Positions 6,771-15,388 are shown, counted from the first letter of the stretch. The stretch is DNA of 20,711 nucleotides from Dehalococcoidia bacterium UBA1332 (GCA_002306745.1 DBSW01000156.1:1-20711); one strand, 5' to 3'. Translations and numbers: made by a program. The notes: generated by a model not told the origin, from the sequence alone.

Positions 6771-7919
6771 ATGAAATCAACAAAAGTCGTCCTTTTACTG
6801 GCTCTGTCTCTCTTCAGCTTAATGGTGGTAACGGCCTGTAGCAGCGGAGATGATGTGGCGCAAGTCAAGATTGGTCTTCTGAGTCCTCAGACAGGTCCCA
6901 TAGCTGTATATGCTTCTGGTTTTGAGGATGCAGCCAATGTTGCTATAGCTGGTTTGAATGAATCTCAAGAGAGCCATGAGTTTGAGCTTATAGTTGTGGA
7001 CTCAGGTTGTGATGGAACGCAAGCTGCAACTTCAGCCCAATCTCTGATTGACTCGGGAGTTGTCGGTATCGTTGGAGCTGCGTGTTCCGGTGCAACACTG
7101 GCCGCGATTGCAGTTGCCGCTCCGGTCGGTGTGCCTATGGTTTCTTATGCAAGTACTTCACCTGCTGTGACTACGGCGGATGACGATGGTTATCTTTTCC
7201 GTGTTGTTCCAAGTGATGCTCAACAGTCTGTTGCGTTGGTCGATGTGGTCAAGTCAGTTGGAAGCAGTAATCCTGGCGTTCTTTACATGACTAATGATTA
7301 CGGAGCTGGCCTTGCTGAAAACTTCAAGGCGGCCTGGGGAAGTGTGTGTACTGAAGTTGGGTACGATCCGACAGAAGGTTCTTACGATGCATCTACTCTT
7401 GCGCAGGCTGTAGTAGACGGTGGATGTGATTCCGTTGTCTTAATGTCTTATGCGACTGACGGTGCAGCCATTATGGAAGAATTGCTCTCGCAAGGCTTTA
7501 GTGGCGATCTTTATGGGGCTGATGGTGTTGCCGATGCTGCGTTCGTGGACTCATTCACTGACACTGCAGCGGTAGATGGATTAGTTGCTACTAAGCCTCG
7601 TCCTGGTAAAGACTCAAATGTGAAGTCTTCTTTTGAGGCTGCTTATGCTGCTGCTGGAGGAAATACAGAAGGTATCTACACTCACGAGACTTACGATGCA
7701 GTGAACATTATTGCTCATGCGGCTAAAGCGGACTCTGATGGTGATCTTCGAGATGATCTTGCGAGCATAGGCTCGGGTTACGACGGTGCCAGCGGATCCC
7801 ACACGTTTGATGATAACGGTGATGTGCCTGGTACAGGTTATGAGGTCTGTAGTTTCAGTGGGACTAACTTCTCATGTGAACAGATCTGGACCTCAGAAGG
7901 TGGTGTAGAAGGTAAGTAA
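6771..7919 (+). CDS. ABC transporter substrate-binding lipoprotein, branched-chain amino acid type (LivJ/LivK-like)
   Basis: This extracytoplasmic binding protein has about 382 residues and the Peripla_BP_6 fold. The N-terminus is a lipoprotein signal: charged MKSTK, a hydrophobic stretch LLLALSLFSLMVV, then lipobox VTAC with the lipidated Cys at residue 23, followed by an acidic tether SSGDD. The mature part opens with VKIGLLSPQTGPIAVYA and contains the IVGAACSGAT and VPMVSYASTSPAVT ligand-cleft segments typical of the family. A lipobox fits tethering to the outer face of the cytoplasmic membrane. It is first in a plus-strand set with fused permease and two ATPases, and is separated from them by a strong terminator. 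The ligand could be branched-chain or other amino acids, amides or urea; the sequence does not decide. Confidence 0.93.
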   Translation: MKSTKVVLLLALSLFSLMVVTACSSGDDVAQVKIGLLSPQTGPIAVYASGFEDAANVAIAGLNESQESHEFELIVVDSGCDGTQAATSAQSLIDSGVVGIVGAACSGATLAAIAVAAPVGVPMVSYASTSPAVTTADDDGYLFRVVPSDAQQSVALVDVVKSVGSSNPGVLYMTNDYGAGLAENFKAAWGSVCTEVGYDPTEGSYDASTLAQAVVDGGCDSVVLMSYATDGAAIMEELLSQGFSGDLYGADGVADAAFVDSFTDTAAVDGLVATKPRPGKDSNVKSSFEAAYAAAGGNTEGIYTHETYDAVNIIAHAAKADSDGDLRDDLASIGSGYDGASGSHTFDDNGDVPGTGYEVCSFSGTNFSCEQIWTSEGGVEGK

Positions 7920-8004
7920 CAATCAAAATACGTGCCTTTACACTTGTTCCTCTGCAGTTGGATACTGATTACGTCCGTCTCAGAAAATAAAGTAAACATG
8001 AAGG

Positions 8005-8031
8005 GCCGCCGGATTACTCCGGCGGCTTTTT
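8005..8031 (+). terminator. Rho-independent terminator after the binding-protein gene
   Basis: A perfect 9-bp GC-rich stem GCCGCCGGA / TCCGGCGGC with TTAC loop is followed immediately by TTTTT. It lies 86 nt after the stop of the binding-protein gene and before the permease gene. It is oriented for plus-strand transcription only. It probably releases an abundant binding-protein mRNA, with partial read-through to the permease and ATPase genes. Confidence 0.9.
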
Positions 8032-8093
8032 GATAGTCAGGAGTAACGCATCTTCGTCCCAAATGAATTCTTCTACAGACCGGATAACTTATT

Positions 8094-11030
8094 TTGGTTG
8101 TAAAAGAGTTACTGCTTACCAGGTGTGATGTGATACGCGAAAAGCGCAATGTATTGCTCGCGTTACTGCTGATATTCGATTCATTAATTGGATTGAGTTA
8201 CGGTGCTGGTCTTGTGGTGTGGTCAGGCCTGTTCAACGGGGATTTAGTGTGGATGCTGCAATCCCTTGAAATGGTGACTGGTGGGTTGTTTCTGATACAT
8301 CTCCTACTTGACTCAATGAGGCAACGCTGGGGGTGGGTGGCGATTGTTGTTTCATTGATGTTGCTGATTGTTCTTATTCTAGGAACAGTCGAACTGCTTC
8401 TCTCCGGTTTAGGTCGATCAGCGATGGTGAACTACAACCTTTCTGCTGTTGGATTAAGCGGGTTGTATTGGGCTGCAGCGTATCTTTGTGTAGCGGCAGG
8501 TTTGACGCTGACTTATAAGGTCCAGGGATTCGGTAATTTTGGGCAAGCTAACACAATGCTTGTGGGATCCTATGTCGCCATTACATTGATGTGGTCTGAT
8601 CGGTTTTTTCCCATATCTGATGCGCCTAAGGACGGCGCTCTGAACTGGAGCCTTCTTATCACGGCTGCCGTGACCGCGTTCTTCGTTACTGGTTTCGTCG
8701 GAATCATAATCGACACTTTGGTTTATAGAAGATTTAGAAAAAAGGCTGCATCACCAGTGGTGATGATGATAGCGTCGTTGGGAGTAGCGATGCTTATCAG
8801 AGCGGTTCTCTACATGCGATTTTCAGCCGCAACTTTTCGCTTTGTTCCAGATAAGGATTGGCGATTGGCGAGTTCAAAGTTTTCTGTTGCGACAGAGCGT
8901 CTACAGTTGCATCTCGGTGAACGTGCAGATGTGCCTCTAATGGAATGGGCTAATAACGTGAACCCATATGCGTTTACGTACACTAAATCGATTCTTGTTA
9001 TTGGTGTGTTTGCTTCAGTCTTTTTACTGTTGTTTATTCTTCATAGAACTAGACTTGGTAGACGGATGCGGGCAGTGGCAGATAATCCAGAACTCGCTGC
9101 ATCTAGCGGAATTAATGTAGAGAATGTTCACCTCACCAGTGCATTTCTTTCCGCTGGCATTTCGGGTTTAGGTGGCGCTTTACTCGCCGGTGTATTACCT
9201 ATTAATCCTGAACTAGGCATAGCTCTACTGCTACCGGCATTCGCGATAGTCGTTTTGGGAACTATAGGCTCAATTCCAGGCGTGATTATTGCATCCATAT
9301 TTATAGGCCTGGTACGTGCGGGTGCTGAACCACTTTTGATCGGCGTAGGACAGGCACTAGATCGGCCGACTATGACTGGTTTTGCCGAAGTAATGCCTTT
9401 CATTTTGTTGGTTGCCGTATTGCTCGTTATGCCAAGGGGTATAGGCGATGTTTTGACCCATTGGCATATTGGTCGCATGCGAAGACGACATGAAAAAGGT
9501 GATGGCAGTGCGGGGCATTCCTTATACGGTAGGGTTTTAGAGCGTCCCAATGCCCTTTCGTACAACGTACTGCGTTCACCTATGAAATATGTTCAGGAAA
9601 CTTTGACCTTGATTATTAATAGATTAGGGCAAGGGAAAGCAGTCGTAATAGCTTTAATTGCACCATTTATAACTCTGTTCTTACTCGGCTTGAACCGTAC
9701 TTTCAGCTTCGTAATTCATTTTTTGTCTGCAATTCGACAATTCTTATCTATAAATTCCATACAGAGATTTTCTTGGCAACGTTCTCCTTCTTTGACTCTT
9801 AATCGTTACACCGAACGAGGGTCATGGGTTGTTTTTTTGATTCTTTTTCTAATTATTTTGTTGATCACATCAGTGTTACCTAGCGCAAACGAGCTTACGA
9901 AAGTAATGCAAGTCGGACGTATTTTTGCGTTGCTTGGAATATTTGTGCTGATGACATTTTCATTGAACCTTCATACAGGTATGACAGGTATGACTAACTT
10001 TGGCGTTATCTTTTTCGTTGGCATTGGAGCCGTGACTGTAGGTCTACTCGCTGCTCCTGTTGAAACGAATGGATACGGATGGAATCCCTGGATTGCGACT
10101 TTTGTTGCAGTTTTGATATCAGGTGTAGCCGGGTGGTTGTTGGCGTATCCAACTGCAAGATTGCGAGTGGATTACTTTGCGATTGTGACGATCTCGTTAG
10201 GTGAAATGCTGCGTATCGCGCTTCAATCTGAGCCTTTACTGCGAGCTGGAACGGTGACATCAGCGATTGGTATATCTCAGTATGCTCGACCATTTGAAGG
10301 TTGGTGGGATTCGGGAATGTCTGACACGGTTGGACGCTGGATTGGTTTAGATGTGGCAGCGCCGTATGTCGTTTTACTTGCCTTTATGTGTGTTTTGTTT
10401 GCATTAGCGATATGGTGGCTGCTCGATACAGTTTTTTCTTCTCCATGGGGCCGCATCCTGAGATCAATCAGAGAAGACCAAGATGTGAGTCAACATCACG
10501 GGCATGACATCTTGAGACATAAAGCGGCCAGTCTTGCACTTGGAGCTGCGGTTGCTGCTTTGGCTGGTGCTTTATGGGCCTGGTTGAACACTGGTATTTT
10601 CCCTGAATTTATGAGTCCTGTTAGGTCTACTTTTTTGGTTTGGGCTGCATTCATAGTAGGGGGACGCGGGAATAATCGCGGCATGATAGTTGGAGCGTTT
10701 TTAATAGTGATCGTTGAGTTCTTCTTCAATGTGATGGTCGTTGCTCGCGGAAGTGAAAGTTTGCCATTACATGGGATCGTGACTCATCTAGATAGTGTCT
10801 TCAGATGGTTGGTTGTAGATGTCGGTGGATACCTATGGTCTGATCTTTCCATAGAAGAGGTCTTCCTAAGGGGCAAAGTGATCGTGAATCTTTCGTATCT
10901 CAAGCTAGCCTTAATCGGGTTGGTCATTATTGTTGCATTGCAGGTAGCACCAAAGGGATTGATACCTGAGGTTCCGAGCCGCCCTATACCCTCGATTGAT
11001 TTGAGGAGACGTGGTAAGGAGGTTGAGTAG
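8094..11030 (+). CDS. Fused branched-chain amino acid ABC permease (LivH-LivM in one polypeptide)
   Basis: This membrane protein of up to 978 residues contains both permease subunits that are usually separate. After an N-terminal extension of about 110-120 residues with about three hydrophobic helices comes the LivH domain. Its marks are GLTLTYKVQGFGNFGQA, LGRRMRAVADNPELAA, and the glycine-rich IVVLGTIGSIPGVI loop. A basic linker of about 120 residues leads to the LivM domain, with LLGIFVLMTFSLNLHTG, WGRILRSIREDQDVSQ and GGRGNNRGMIVGA. The RxxREDxD loop is the cytoplasmic coupling site for the ATPases. The start is uncertain: TTG 8094 opens the frame without a good ribosome-binding site, and GTG 8130 or TTG 8154 are alternatives. 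The stop is immediately followed by livG, so the genes are translationally linked. The fusion call is firm. Confidence 0.92.
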   Translation: MVVKELLLTRCDVIREKRNVLLALLLIFDSLIGLSYGAGLVVWSGLFNGDLVWMLQSLEMVTGGLFLIHLLLDSMRQRWGWVAIVVSLMLLIVLILGTVELLLSGLGRSAMVNYNLSAVGLSGLYWAAAYLCVAAGLTLTYKVQGFGNFGQANTMLVGSYVAITLMWSDRFFPISDAPKDGALNWSLLITAAVTAFFVTGFVGIIIDTLVYRRFRKKAASPVVMMIASLGVAMLIRAVLYMRFSAATFRFVPDKDWRLASSKFSVATERLQLHLGERADVPLMEWANNVNPYAFTYTKSILVIGVFASVFLLLFILHRTRLGRRMRAVADNPELAASSGINVENVHLTSAFLSAGISGLGGALLAGVLPINPELGIALLLPAFAIVVLGTIGSIPGVIIASIFIGLVRAGAEPLLIGVGQALDRPTMTGFAEVMPFILLVAVLLVMPRGIGDVLTHWHIGRMRRRHEKGDGSAGHSLYGRVLERPNALSYNVLRSPMKYVQETLTLIINRLGQGKAVVIALIAPFITLFLLGLNRTFSFVIHFLSAIRQFLSINSIQRFSWQRSPSLTLNRYTERGSWVVFLILFLIILLITSVLPSANELTKVMQVGRIFALLGIFVLMTFSLNLHTGMTGMTNFGVIFFVGIGAVTVGLLAAPVETNGYGWNPWIATFVAVLISGVAGWLLAYPTARLRVDYFAIVTISLGEMLRIALQSEPLLRAGTVTSAIGISQYARPFEGWWDSGMSDTVGRWIGLDVAAPYVVLLAFMCVLFALAIWWLLDTVFSSPWGRILRSIREDQDVSQHHGHDILRHKAASLALGAAVAALAGALWAWLNTGIFPEFMSPVRSTFLVWAAFIVGGRGNNRGMIVGAFLIVIVEFFFNVMVVARGSESLPLHGIVTHLDSVFRWLVVDVGGYLWSDLSIEEVFLRGKVIVNLSYLKLALIGLVIIVALQVAPKGLIPEVPSRPIPSIDLRRRGKEVE
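11016..11023 (+). promoter_or_regulatory. Consensus Shine-Dalgarno AAGGAGGT for livG
   Basis: This full anti-16S match lies inside the last codons of the permease gene, 9 nt before ATG 11033 and 6 nt before GTG 11030. Either start would work. It shows canonical SD use in this genome. Confidence 0.85.
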
Positions 11031-11032
11031 TG

Positions 11033-11812
11033 ATGAAAAATCCATTGAAGGTATCTGGTCTCATCAAGGATTTCAGTGGGCTACGCGCTGTTGATGGGAT
11101 ATCTTTTGAGATTGAGGGAGGAGAGTTTGTTGGGCTGATTGGTCCAAACGGTTGCGGAAAATCCACGGCATTTAATTGTATTTCCGGACTTCTCGCTCCA
11201 AGTAATGGCCAGATAGTAGTGTTTGGTGAAGATGCAACTTATTTACGCCCGGATCAAATTCAGTCAATGGGAATCACGAGGACCTTTCAGCATACTCGCC
11301 TCTGGAGAGAGATGACCGTTATTGAAAATTTGCTCGTTCCTCCTAGGCAACAGTTTGCGCCTAACCCAATACTTTCATTTCTAAGGCCCAGATCTCGTCC
11401 AGCTGAAAGAGAACGAGTAGATAAGGCATATGAGATATTGGACTCTCTTGAAATCTCGCATATGGCTCACAATATGTCCAGTGAATTATCCGGTGGGCAA
11501 AGTAAATTGGTTGACATCGGGCGAGCTCTTATGGGAGAGCCTCAATGTCTCTTATTAGATGAACCCGTTGCAGGTGTTGCAGGGCCCTTGGCGGAAAAAA
11601 TATTCGTGAATCTCAGGAATCTTGTGTCTGAACAGGGAATGAGCGTGCTTGTAATAGAACACAACATGGATTTCATACTTCGCACTGGGGTGGACAAAAT
11701 CATCGTTATGGATCATGGCAAGATTCTTATGCTGGGGACTCCAGAAGAAGTAATGGCGAGCAGAGCAGTAACAGAGGCATATCTCGGGGTTACCGAGGTA
11801 CAAGCAGTATGA
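11033..11812 (+). CDS. livG: Branched-chain amino acid ABC transporter ATPase (LivG)
   Basis: This ABC ATPase of about 259 residues powers the fused permease. Counting from the alternative GTG 11030, Walker A GPNGCGKST is at 38-46, the Q-loop lies in TRTFQHTR, the signature LSGGQ is at 153-157, Walker B CLLLDEP ends at 179, and the switch His is at 211 (IEHNMDF). The LivG-type insertion after the Q-loop (PPRQQFAPNPILSFLRPRS region) and the IEHNM motif separate it from LivF. ATG 11033 is preferred for its spacing from AAGGAGGT; GTG 11030 overlaps the permease stop by one base. Its own stop overlaps the start of livF. Function as the cytoplasmic motor of an amino-acid-type importer is secure; substrate follows the binding protein. 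Confidence 0.93.
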   Translation: MKNPLKVSGLIKDFSGLRAVDGISFEIEGGEFVGLIGPNGCGKSTAFNCISGLLAPSNGQIVVFGEDATYLRPDQIQSMGITRTFQHTRLWREMTVIENLLVPPRQQFAPNPILSFLRPRSRPAERERVDKAYEILDSLEISHMAHNMSSELSGGQSKLVDIGRALMGEPQCLLLDEPVAGVAGPLAEKIFVNLRNLVSEQGMSVLVIEHNMDFILRTGVDKIIVMDHGKILMLGTPEEVMASRAVTEAYLGVTEVQAV

Positions 11813-12525
11813 GCCGTGTTCTCGATGTAAAGGGTGTAACGGGTGGATATCGGTCAGTACAGATTCTAAATGGTGTTGACCTTTATGTTGACGAGGGAGA
11901 GTTAGTAACAGTCATAGGCCCTAATGGATGTGGGAAGTCCACTTTTATTAAAGTCCTCTTCGGCATCGCTGATCGATATGAAGGTACGTTTATTCATCGA
12001 GGTGTTGATGTTTCATCTTGGCGTACTGACAAATTAGTAAAACGTGGTATCGCGTATGTCCCGCAGGTCGACAACGTGTTTCCGTCATTAACGGTTTACG
12101 AGAATTTACAGATGGGAGGATTGGACATAGGTTCGGCAGATCTTCACAATCGAATCGATCAGGCATGTGATATGTTTCCCGAAATGCGAACACGCATGAG
12201 TGATCTGGCGGCGTCACTTTCAGGTGGCGAAAGGCAAATGTTGGCGATTTCTCGGGCGTTGATATCTGCCCCCACATTCCTGTTGCTGGATGAGCCTACT
12301 GCTGCTCTATCTCCGTTGTATCAAGATCAAATAATCACAGCGATCGACGAGTTGAGGAAAGACAGTATTTCGGTACTTTTAATTGAACAGAATGCCAAGT
12401 TATCTCTTTCTAGATCCGATCGCGGTTATATTTTCGTGGGTGGCAAGATAGCTCATACCGGCAATGCCAAGGAGATGGCCAATGATCCCAGTATCGGTGA
12501 ATATTTCCTTGGATTCCAAGATTGA
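11809..12525 (+). CDS. livF: Branched-chain amino acid ABC transporter ATPase (LivF)
   Basis: This is the second ATPase of the importer, 238 residues. Walker A GPNGCGKST is at 37-45, the Q-loop in YVPQVDNVFPSLTV, the signature LSGGERQ at 137-143, and Walker B LLLDEPTAAL around 158-167. The switch position reads IEQNA, with Gln instead of His, which is the normal LivF state and not a defect. The start overlaps the livG stop in ATGA, with GAGGT 9 nt upstream, so translation is coupled. It is last in the importer operon and ends 70 nt before the stop of the convergent E1-beta gene. Confidence 0.93.
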   Translation: MSRVLDVKGVTGGYRSVQILNGVDLYVDEGELVTVIGPNGCGKSTFIKVLFGIADRYEGTFIHRGVDVSSWRTDKLVKRGIAYVPQVDNVFPSLTVYENLQMGGLDIGSADLHNRIDQACDMFPEMRTRMSDLAASLSGGERQMLAISRALISAPTFLLLDEPTAALSPLYQDQIITAIDELRKDSISVLLIEQNAKLSLSRSDRGYIFVGGKIAHTGNAKEMANDPSIGEYFLGFQD

Positions 12526-12595
12526 TGTGCAAAGATAATATTACCTAAGTCTTGTAGCGCCTATTGCGTGAGTTTTTGTTTGGCCTTAGCAGAAG

Positions 12596-13564
12596 TTAGT
12601 CCAACGTCTTTCTGATCGACTCAGCGATCCCTTCTTTGCTTGGGTATACAAGTTTTTCTAGAGATTGAGCGAATGGTATATGTACTTGTTTTGATGCAGC
12701 TTTTTGCATTGGGGCTTGTAGATCCCAGAATGCTTCTTCTCCAACTATGGACATAATCTCGCTTGCAGCACTGCAAACTTTTGCCGCCGGATCAGCGACA
12801 ACTAGTCGTCCGGTCTTTGCGACTGAAGACAGAATCGTCTCTTTATCCAATGGCACAAGTGTGCGAGGGTCTATTACCTCTACCGATACTCCTTCGCTCG
12901 CTAGTTCTTTGGCGGCGGCGAGCGCATGTGGGACTGATCCAGCTATTGCTACTAGTGTGACATCGGTCCCCTCTCTGAGTATGTTTGCCACGCCAAACGG
13001 TACAAAGAAGTCTGGTTCATCGGGAACATCCCCTCGTGTTCCGAGTAATGTGCCATCTTCGAAAATGATGACGGGGTCATCGTCCCGAATTGCTGTTTTC
13101 ATTAAACCTTTAGCATCTGCTGGGGTACCGGGGGTCACGACTTTCAGGCCCCCTATATTCATGAAAACCGGGTAAGAACGGTCAGAGTGATGTGCCGCTG
13201 AACCTCCACCGTAGTACATGACAGCGCGGTATACGACTGGTAATGTCGCTTGTCCACCGAACATGTATCGCATTTTCGCAGCCTGTGATACTAGTTGGTC
13301 CATACCCACCCACATGAAACTAGTTAGGGTTTCTACCACTGGCCTCATGCCTACAGCGGCAGCACCTACTGCCGCCCCAAAGAAACCGTTTTCAGATAAT
13401 GGGGTATTGAGAATTCTGTCATCACCGAACTCGTCATGTAGTCCGGCGGCAGCACCGTAAACACTAGCGCGTACGTCCTCGCCCATCAAAAATACCTTGG
13501 GGTCGGCTCGCATTTCTTCTGCTATTCCCATCCCTAACGCTTGCATAAACATTTTTTCTGTCAT
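12596..13564 (-). CDS. 2-oxoacid dehydrogenase E1 component, beta subunit (pyruvate/acetoin type)
   Basis: This 322-residue transketolase-like beta subunit partners the alpha subunit encoded 55 nt upstream. Family marks are FLMGEDV (26-31), NTPLSENGFFGAAVGAA with the ThDP-activating Glu58, the MDQLVSQAAKMRYMFGG stretch, the AHHSDRS loop near 124-130 (His residues near the active site), and the C-terminal VEVIDPRTLVPLD box. It resembles PdhB and AcoB more than branched-chain BkdB. It would oxidatively decarboxylate a 2-oxoacid, or cleave acetoin, with acyl transfer to an E2 lipoyl domain. No E2 or E3 gene is visible in the window. ATG 13564 has no clear ribosome-binding site, so translation may depend on coupling or another signal. 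Confidence 0.92.
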   Translation of the reverse strand: MTEKMFMQALGMGIAEEMRADPKVFLMGEDVRASVYGAAAGLHDEFGDDRILNTPLSENGFFGAAVGAAAVGMRPVVETLTSFMWVGMDQLVSQAAKMRYMFGGQATLPVVYRAVMYYGGGSAAHHSDRSYPVFMNIGGLKVVTPGTPADAKGLMKTAIRDDDPVIIFEDGTLLGTRGDVPDEPDFFVPFGVANILREGTDVTLVAIAGSVPHALAAAKELASEGVSVEVIDPRTLVPLDKETILSSVAKTGRLVVADPAAKVCSAASEIMSIVGEEAFWDLQAPMQKAASKQVHIPFAQSLEKLVYPSKEGIAESIRKTLD

Positions 13565-13619
13565 CTGTAAATATCCAGTTGTTTAAATATTGGCCGAAAA
13601 ATAGGTGGTAGTTGCCTGT

Positions 13620-14612
13620 TTATACCACTGGCATTTCGCTTGAGAACATGTCTTTGTAAAGTTCTGATTCATCTGGGAAAGGACTATTTCTTGCGAACTC
13701 AGCGGCTTCTTCAACTTCGACCTGAACAGCCGTACTAACTGCATCACACTCAGCTTGCGTGGCCATACCAGTATCAACAATATTCTTTGTGAGAATTTCA
13801 AGTGGGTCGCGTAGCCGCCATTCGTCTATCTCTTTGTCTTCTCGGTACACTGATTTACGTATTTTCTCTAGACCAAGAGAGTGCTCTTCGAAACGATATG
13901 TGAGTGCTTCAATCAACGTCGGACCCTCGCCGTTTCGTGCGCGTCGCACTGCTTCTCTAGTAGCCTCATACATGGCAATCGCATCCTGACCATCTACTAG
14001 TACTCCCGGCATGTTGTATGCCTGAGCGCGGTCAGAAATATGCTCGACTGCTACTGTGTCCCGGTAAGAGGTTGTAACTGCGTATTGGTTGTTCTCGCAG
14101 ATAAAAATTGTAGGTAAATTCCATACTGAAGCAAGGTTCATAGACTCGTGGCATGCACCTTGATTTGACGCACCATCACCAAAGAAAACAGCGGAGACGA
14201 ATTTTTTTCCTTCCAATTTTGATGCGAGTGCTGCGCCAGTGGCAACTGGTACTGAAGATGCTACGATTCCTGACTCTCCTAGGATTCCGACGGAGAAGTC
14301 GGCTAGGTGCATGGAGCCGCCTTTACCTTTGCAGTATCCGTCTATGCGACCAAAAATTTCGGCCATTGCTTTCTTTAGATTTGCTCCTTTGGCTATTGGG
14401 TGACCATGAGATCGGTGATTGCCTGCAATGTAATCGGAGTCATCCATCGCTGCACACGCACCGACTGCCACTGCTTCTTGCCCAATGTAAAGGTGCACGC
14501 CGCCGATTTCACCAGCACCGTACATTTCGGTCAACTTGAGCTCAAAATGTCGTATTCGCCACATACGTTCTAGCATGAGCATTAGAACGTCTTTTTCAAT
14601 ATTTAATGTCAT
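13620..14612 (-). CDS. 2-oxoacid dehydrogenase E1 component, alpha subunit (pyruvate/acetoin type)
   Basis: This 330-residue alpha subunit binds ThDP through GDGASNQG (145-152) and ENNQYAV (173-179). Other family marks are GGVHLYIGQEA (38-47), the NHRSHGH box (65-71) that contacts cofactor, GKGGSMH (96-102), and the late TYRFEEHS phosphorylation-loop-like segment. The pattern is closest to acetoin dehydrogenase or bacterial pyruvate dehydrogenase alpha chains. It is transcribed before the beta subunit, and together they form a heterotetrameric E1. The start at ATG 14612 has only a weak purine stretch upstream; the N-terminal helix fits the family, so the start is plausible. The substrate is not settled: pyruvate, acetoin or a branched 2-oxoacid are all possible. 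Confidence 0.93.
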   Translation of the reverse strand: MTLNIEKDVLMLMLERMWRIRHFELKLTEMYGAGEIGGVHLYIGQEAVAVGACAAMDDSDYIAGNHRSHGHPIAKGANLKKAMAEIFGRIDGYCKGKGGSMHLADFSVGILGESGIVASSVPVATGAALASKLEGKKFVSAVFFGDGASNQGACHESMNLASVWNLPTIFICENNQYAVTTSYRDTVAVEHISDRAQAYNMPGVLVDGQDAIAMYEATREAVRRARNGEGPTLIEALTYRFEEHSLGLEKIRKSVYREDKEIDEWRLRDPLEILTKNIVDTGMATQAECDAVSTAVQVEVEEAAEFARNSPFPDESELYKDMFSSEMPVV

Positions 14613-14690
14613 AGAAATCTTAGGATTTAATTTTGTAGCAGGTTTATCTTGCTAGGCACAAGAAGTGATTGGAAATTACGAACGCAGTAT

Positions 14691-15083
14691 ATGGGCGTTC
14701 TGGTATTTACGGTATACCTGTTCGATTTAGATAAAGTCATATTGGCTGCTCGAAGTCTGGAGTAAATTAATGAGACTAAAGCGAAGCATGCGGCTCCGAT
14801 TGTAAGAGTTAGCGACAATAGACCGGACCTGATTTGTTTTGCGCTTGATGCTGGAGGGAGAGGGATTGTTGTGCCCATGATCAACACTAAGCAGGAAGCA
14901 GCTTCGATGGTTGATTCATGTCTCTACTATCCCAAGGGACCTCTAAGTAACTCTGGATCACGGGAGCAATGGGGGGGGGGATGGAGCGAGTATCTTGAAT
15001 ATCTGGATATAGCAAGCTAAGGAATGGTAATTGCACCGATGATAGAAACTCAGGTAGCACTAAATAATGTCGACGACATCATG
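14691..15083 (+). pseudogene. Decayed HpcH/HpaI-family aldolase (2-keto-3-deoxy acid / hydroxy-ketoacid aldolase)
   Basis: In one frame from 14691 the translation follows the aldolase family closely: FDLDKVILAARSLE, then AAPIVRVSDNRPDLI, ALDAGGRGIVVPMINTKQEA, the CLYYPKG segment, and VIAPMIETQVALNNVDDIM. ALDAG...GIVVPM and APMIET are hallmarks of the class II aldolase family that includes YfaU and GarL. Two in-frame TAA codons (14763-14765 and 15018-15020) and a ten-G run (14971-14980) break it. The N-terminal part and the metal-site and C-terminal strands after APMIET are missing or unrecognisable. It sits upstream of an Ldh2 remnant in the same orientation, so both probably came from one former operon. 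Intact members cleave 2-keto-3-deoxy acid sugars, which suits the dehydratases here. Confidence 0.8.
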
Positions 15084-15388
15084 TCAGGCATACTTTCTGG
15101 AAATGGACCAGGATTTATTCCAGATAAGAACTATTCATTTTTTTAATGGCTTTCAATATCGATATGTTTACAGATGTCACTGAATTCAAAGCTGACATGG
15201 ATCGATTATTGAATAAATTGGCAAAAACAACTCCCGCTCCGTGACATGATCAGGTTTATTATGCAGGCCTACCCGAACACGAAGAGACCGCTATTCGCAA
15301 AAAAAATGGGATCCCGTATCACCGAGAAGTTGTAGATTGGTTCAACTCCATGAGTTTGGAACTCGATCTAGGGATAACCATGCCTTAG
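15084..15388 (+). pseudogene. C-terminal remnant of an Ldh2-family (malate/L-lactate/sulfolactate-type) dehydrogenase
   Basis: The stretch GILSGNGPG, then HFF and MAFNIDMFTDVTEFKADMD, then KTTPAP, HDQVYYAGLPEHEE, RKKNGIPYHREVVDW and SMSLELDLG matches the C-terminal end of the Ldh2/YlbC/AllD NAD(P)H-dependent oxidoreductase family. That end normally reads GHFF...DMD.LI...APG-x-D-x-V..PGEPE...R...GI. An extra A after the T7 run (15138-15144) shifts frame before ATG 15146, and the Gly codon of the APG motif is TGA (15242-15244). The rest runs in frame to TAG 15386-15388. The cofactor-binding and catalytic parts are missing. The junction with the aldolase remnant near 15084 is approximate. Confidence 0.75.

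Noticed and set aside
11809..12525. LivF with a defective switch histidine (IEQNA)
   Set aside because: Gln at this position is the normal state in LivF proteins, so it is not a lesion.
12526..12595. Bidirectional terminator between convergent livF and E1-beta
   Set aside because: Only a 3-bp CGC/GCG pairing near a short T run is visible; no stable stem could be found.
14627..14887. 86-residue minus-strand frame with one hydrophobic stretch
   Set aside because: It overlaps the decayed aldolase on the plus strand, where long family motifs are visible. The frame has no family resemblance, no good ribosome-binding site and a low-complexity tail.
15242..15244. In-frame TGA in the Ldh2 remnant as a selenocysteine codon
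   Set aside because: It replaces a Gly in the family's APG motif, the fragment lacks its catalytic part and has a frameshift upstream, and no SECIS-like hairpin is evident. A nonsense mutation is simpler.
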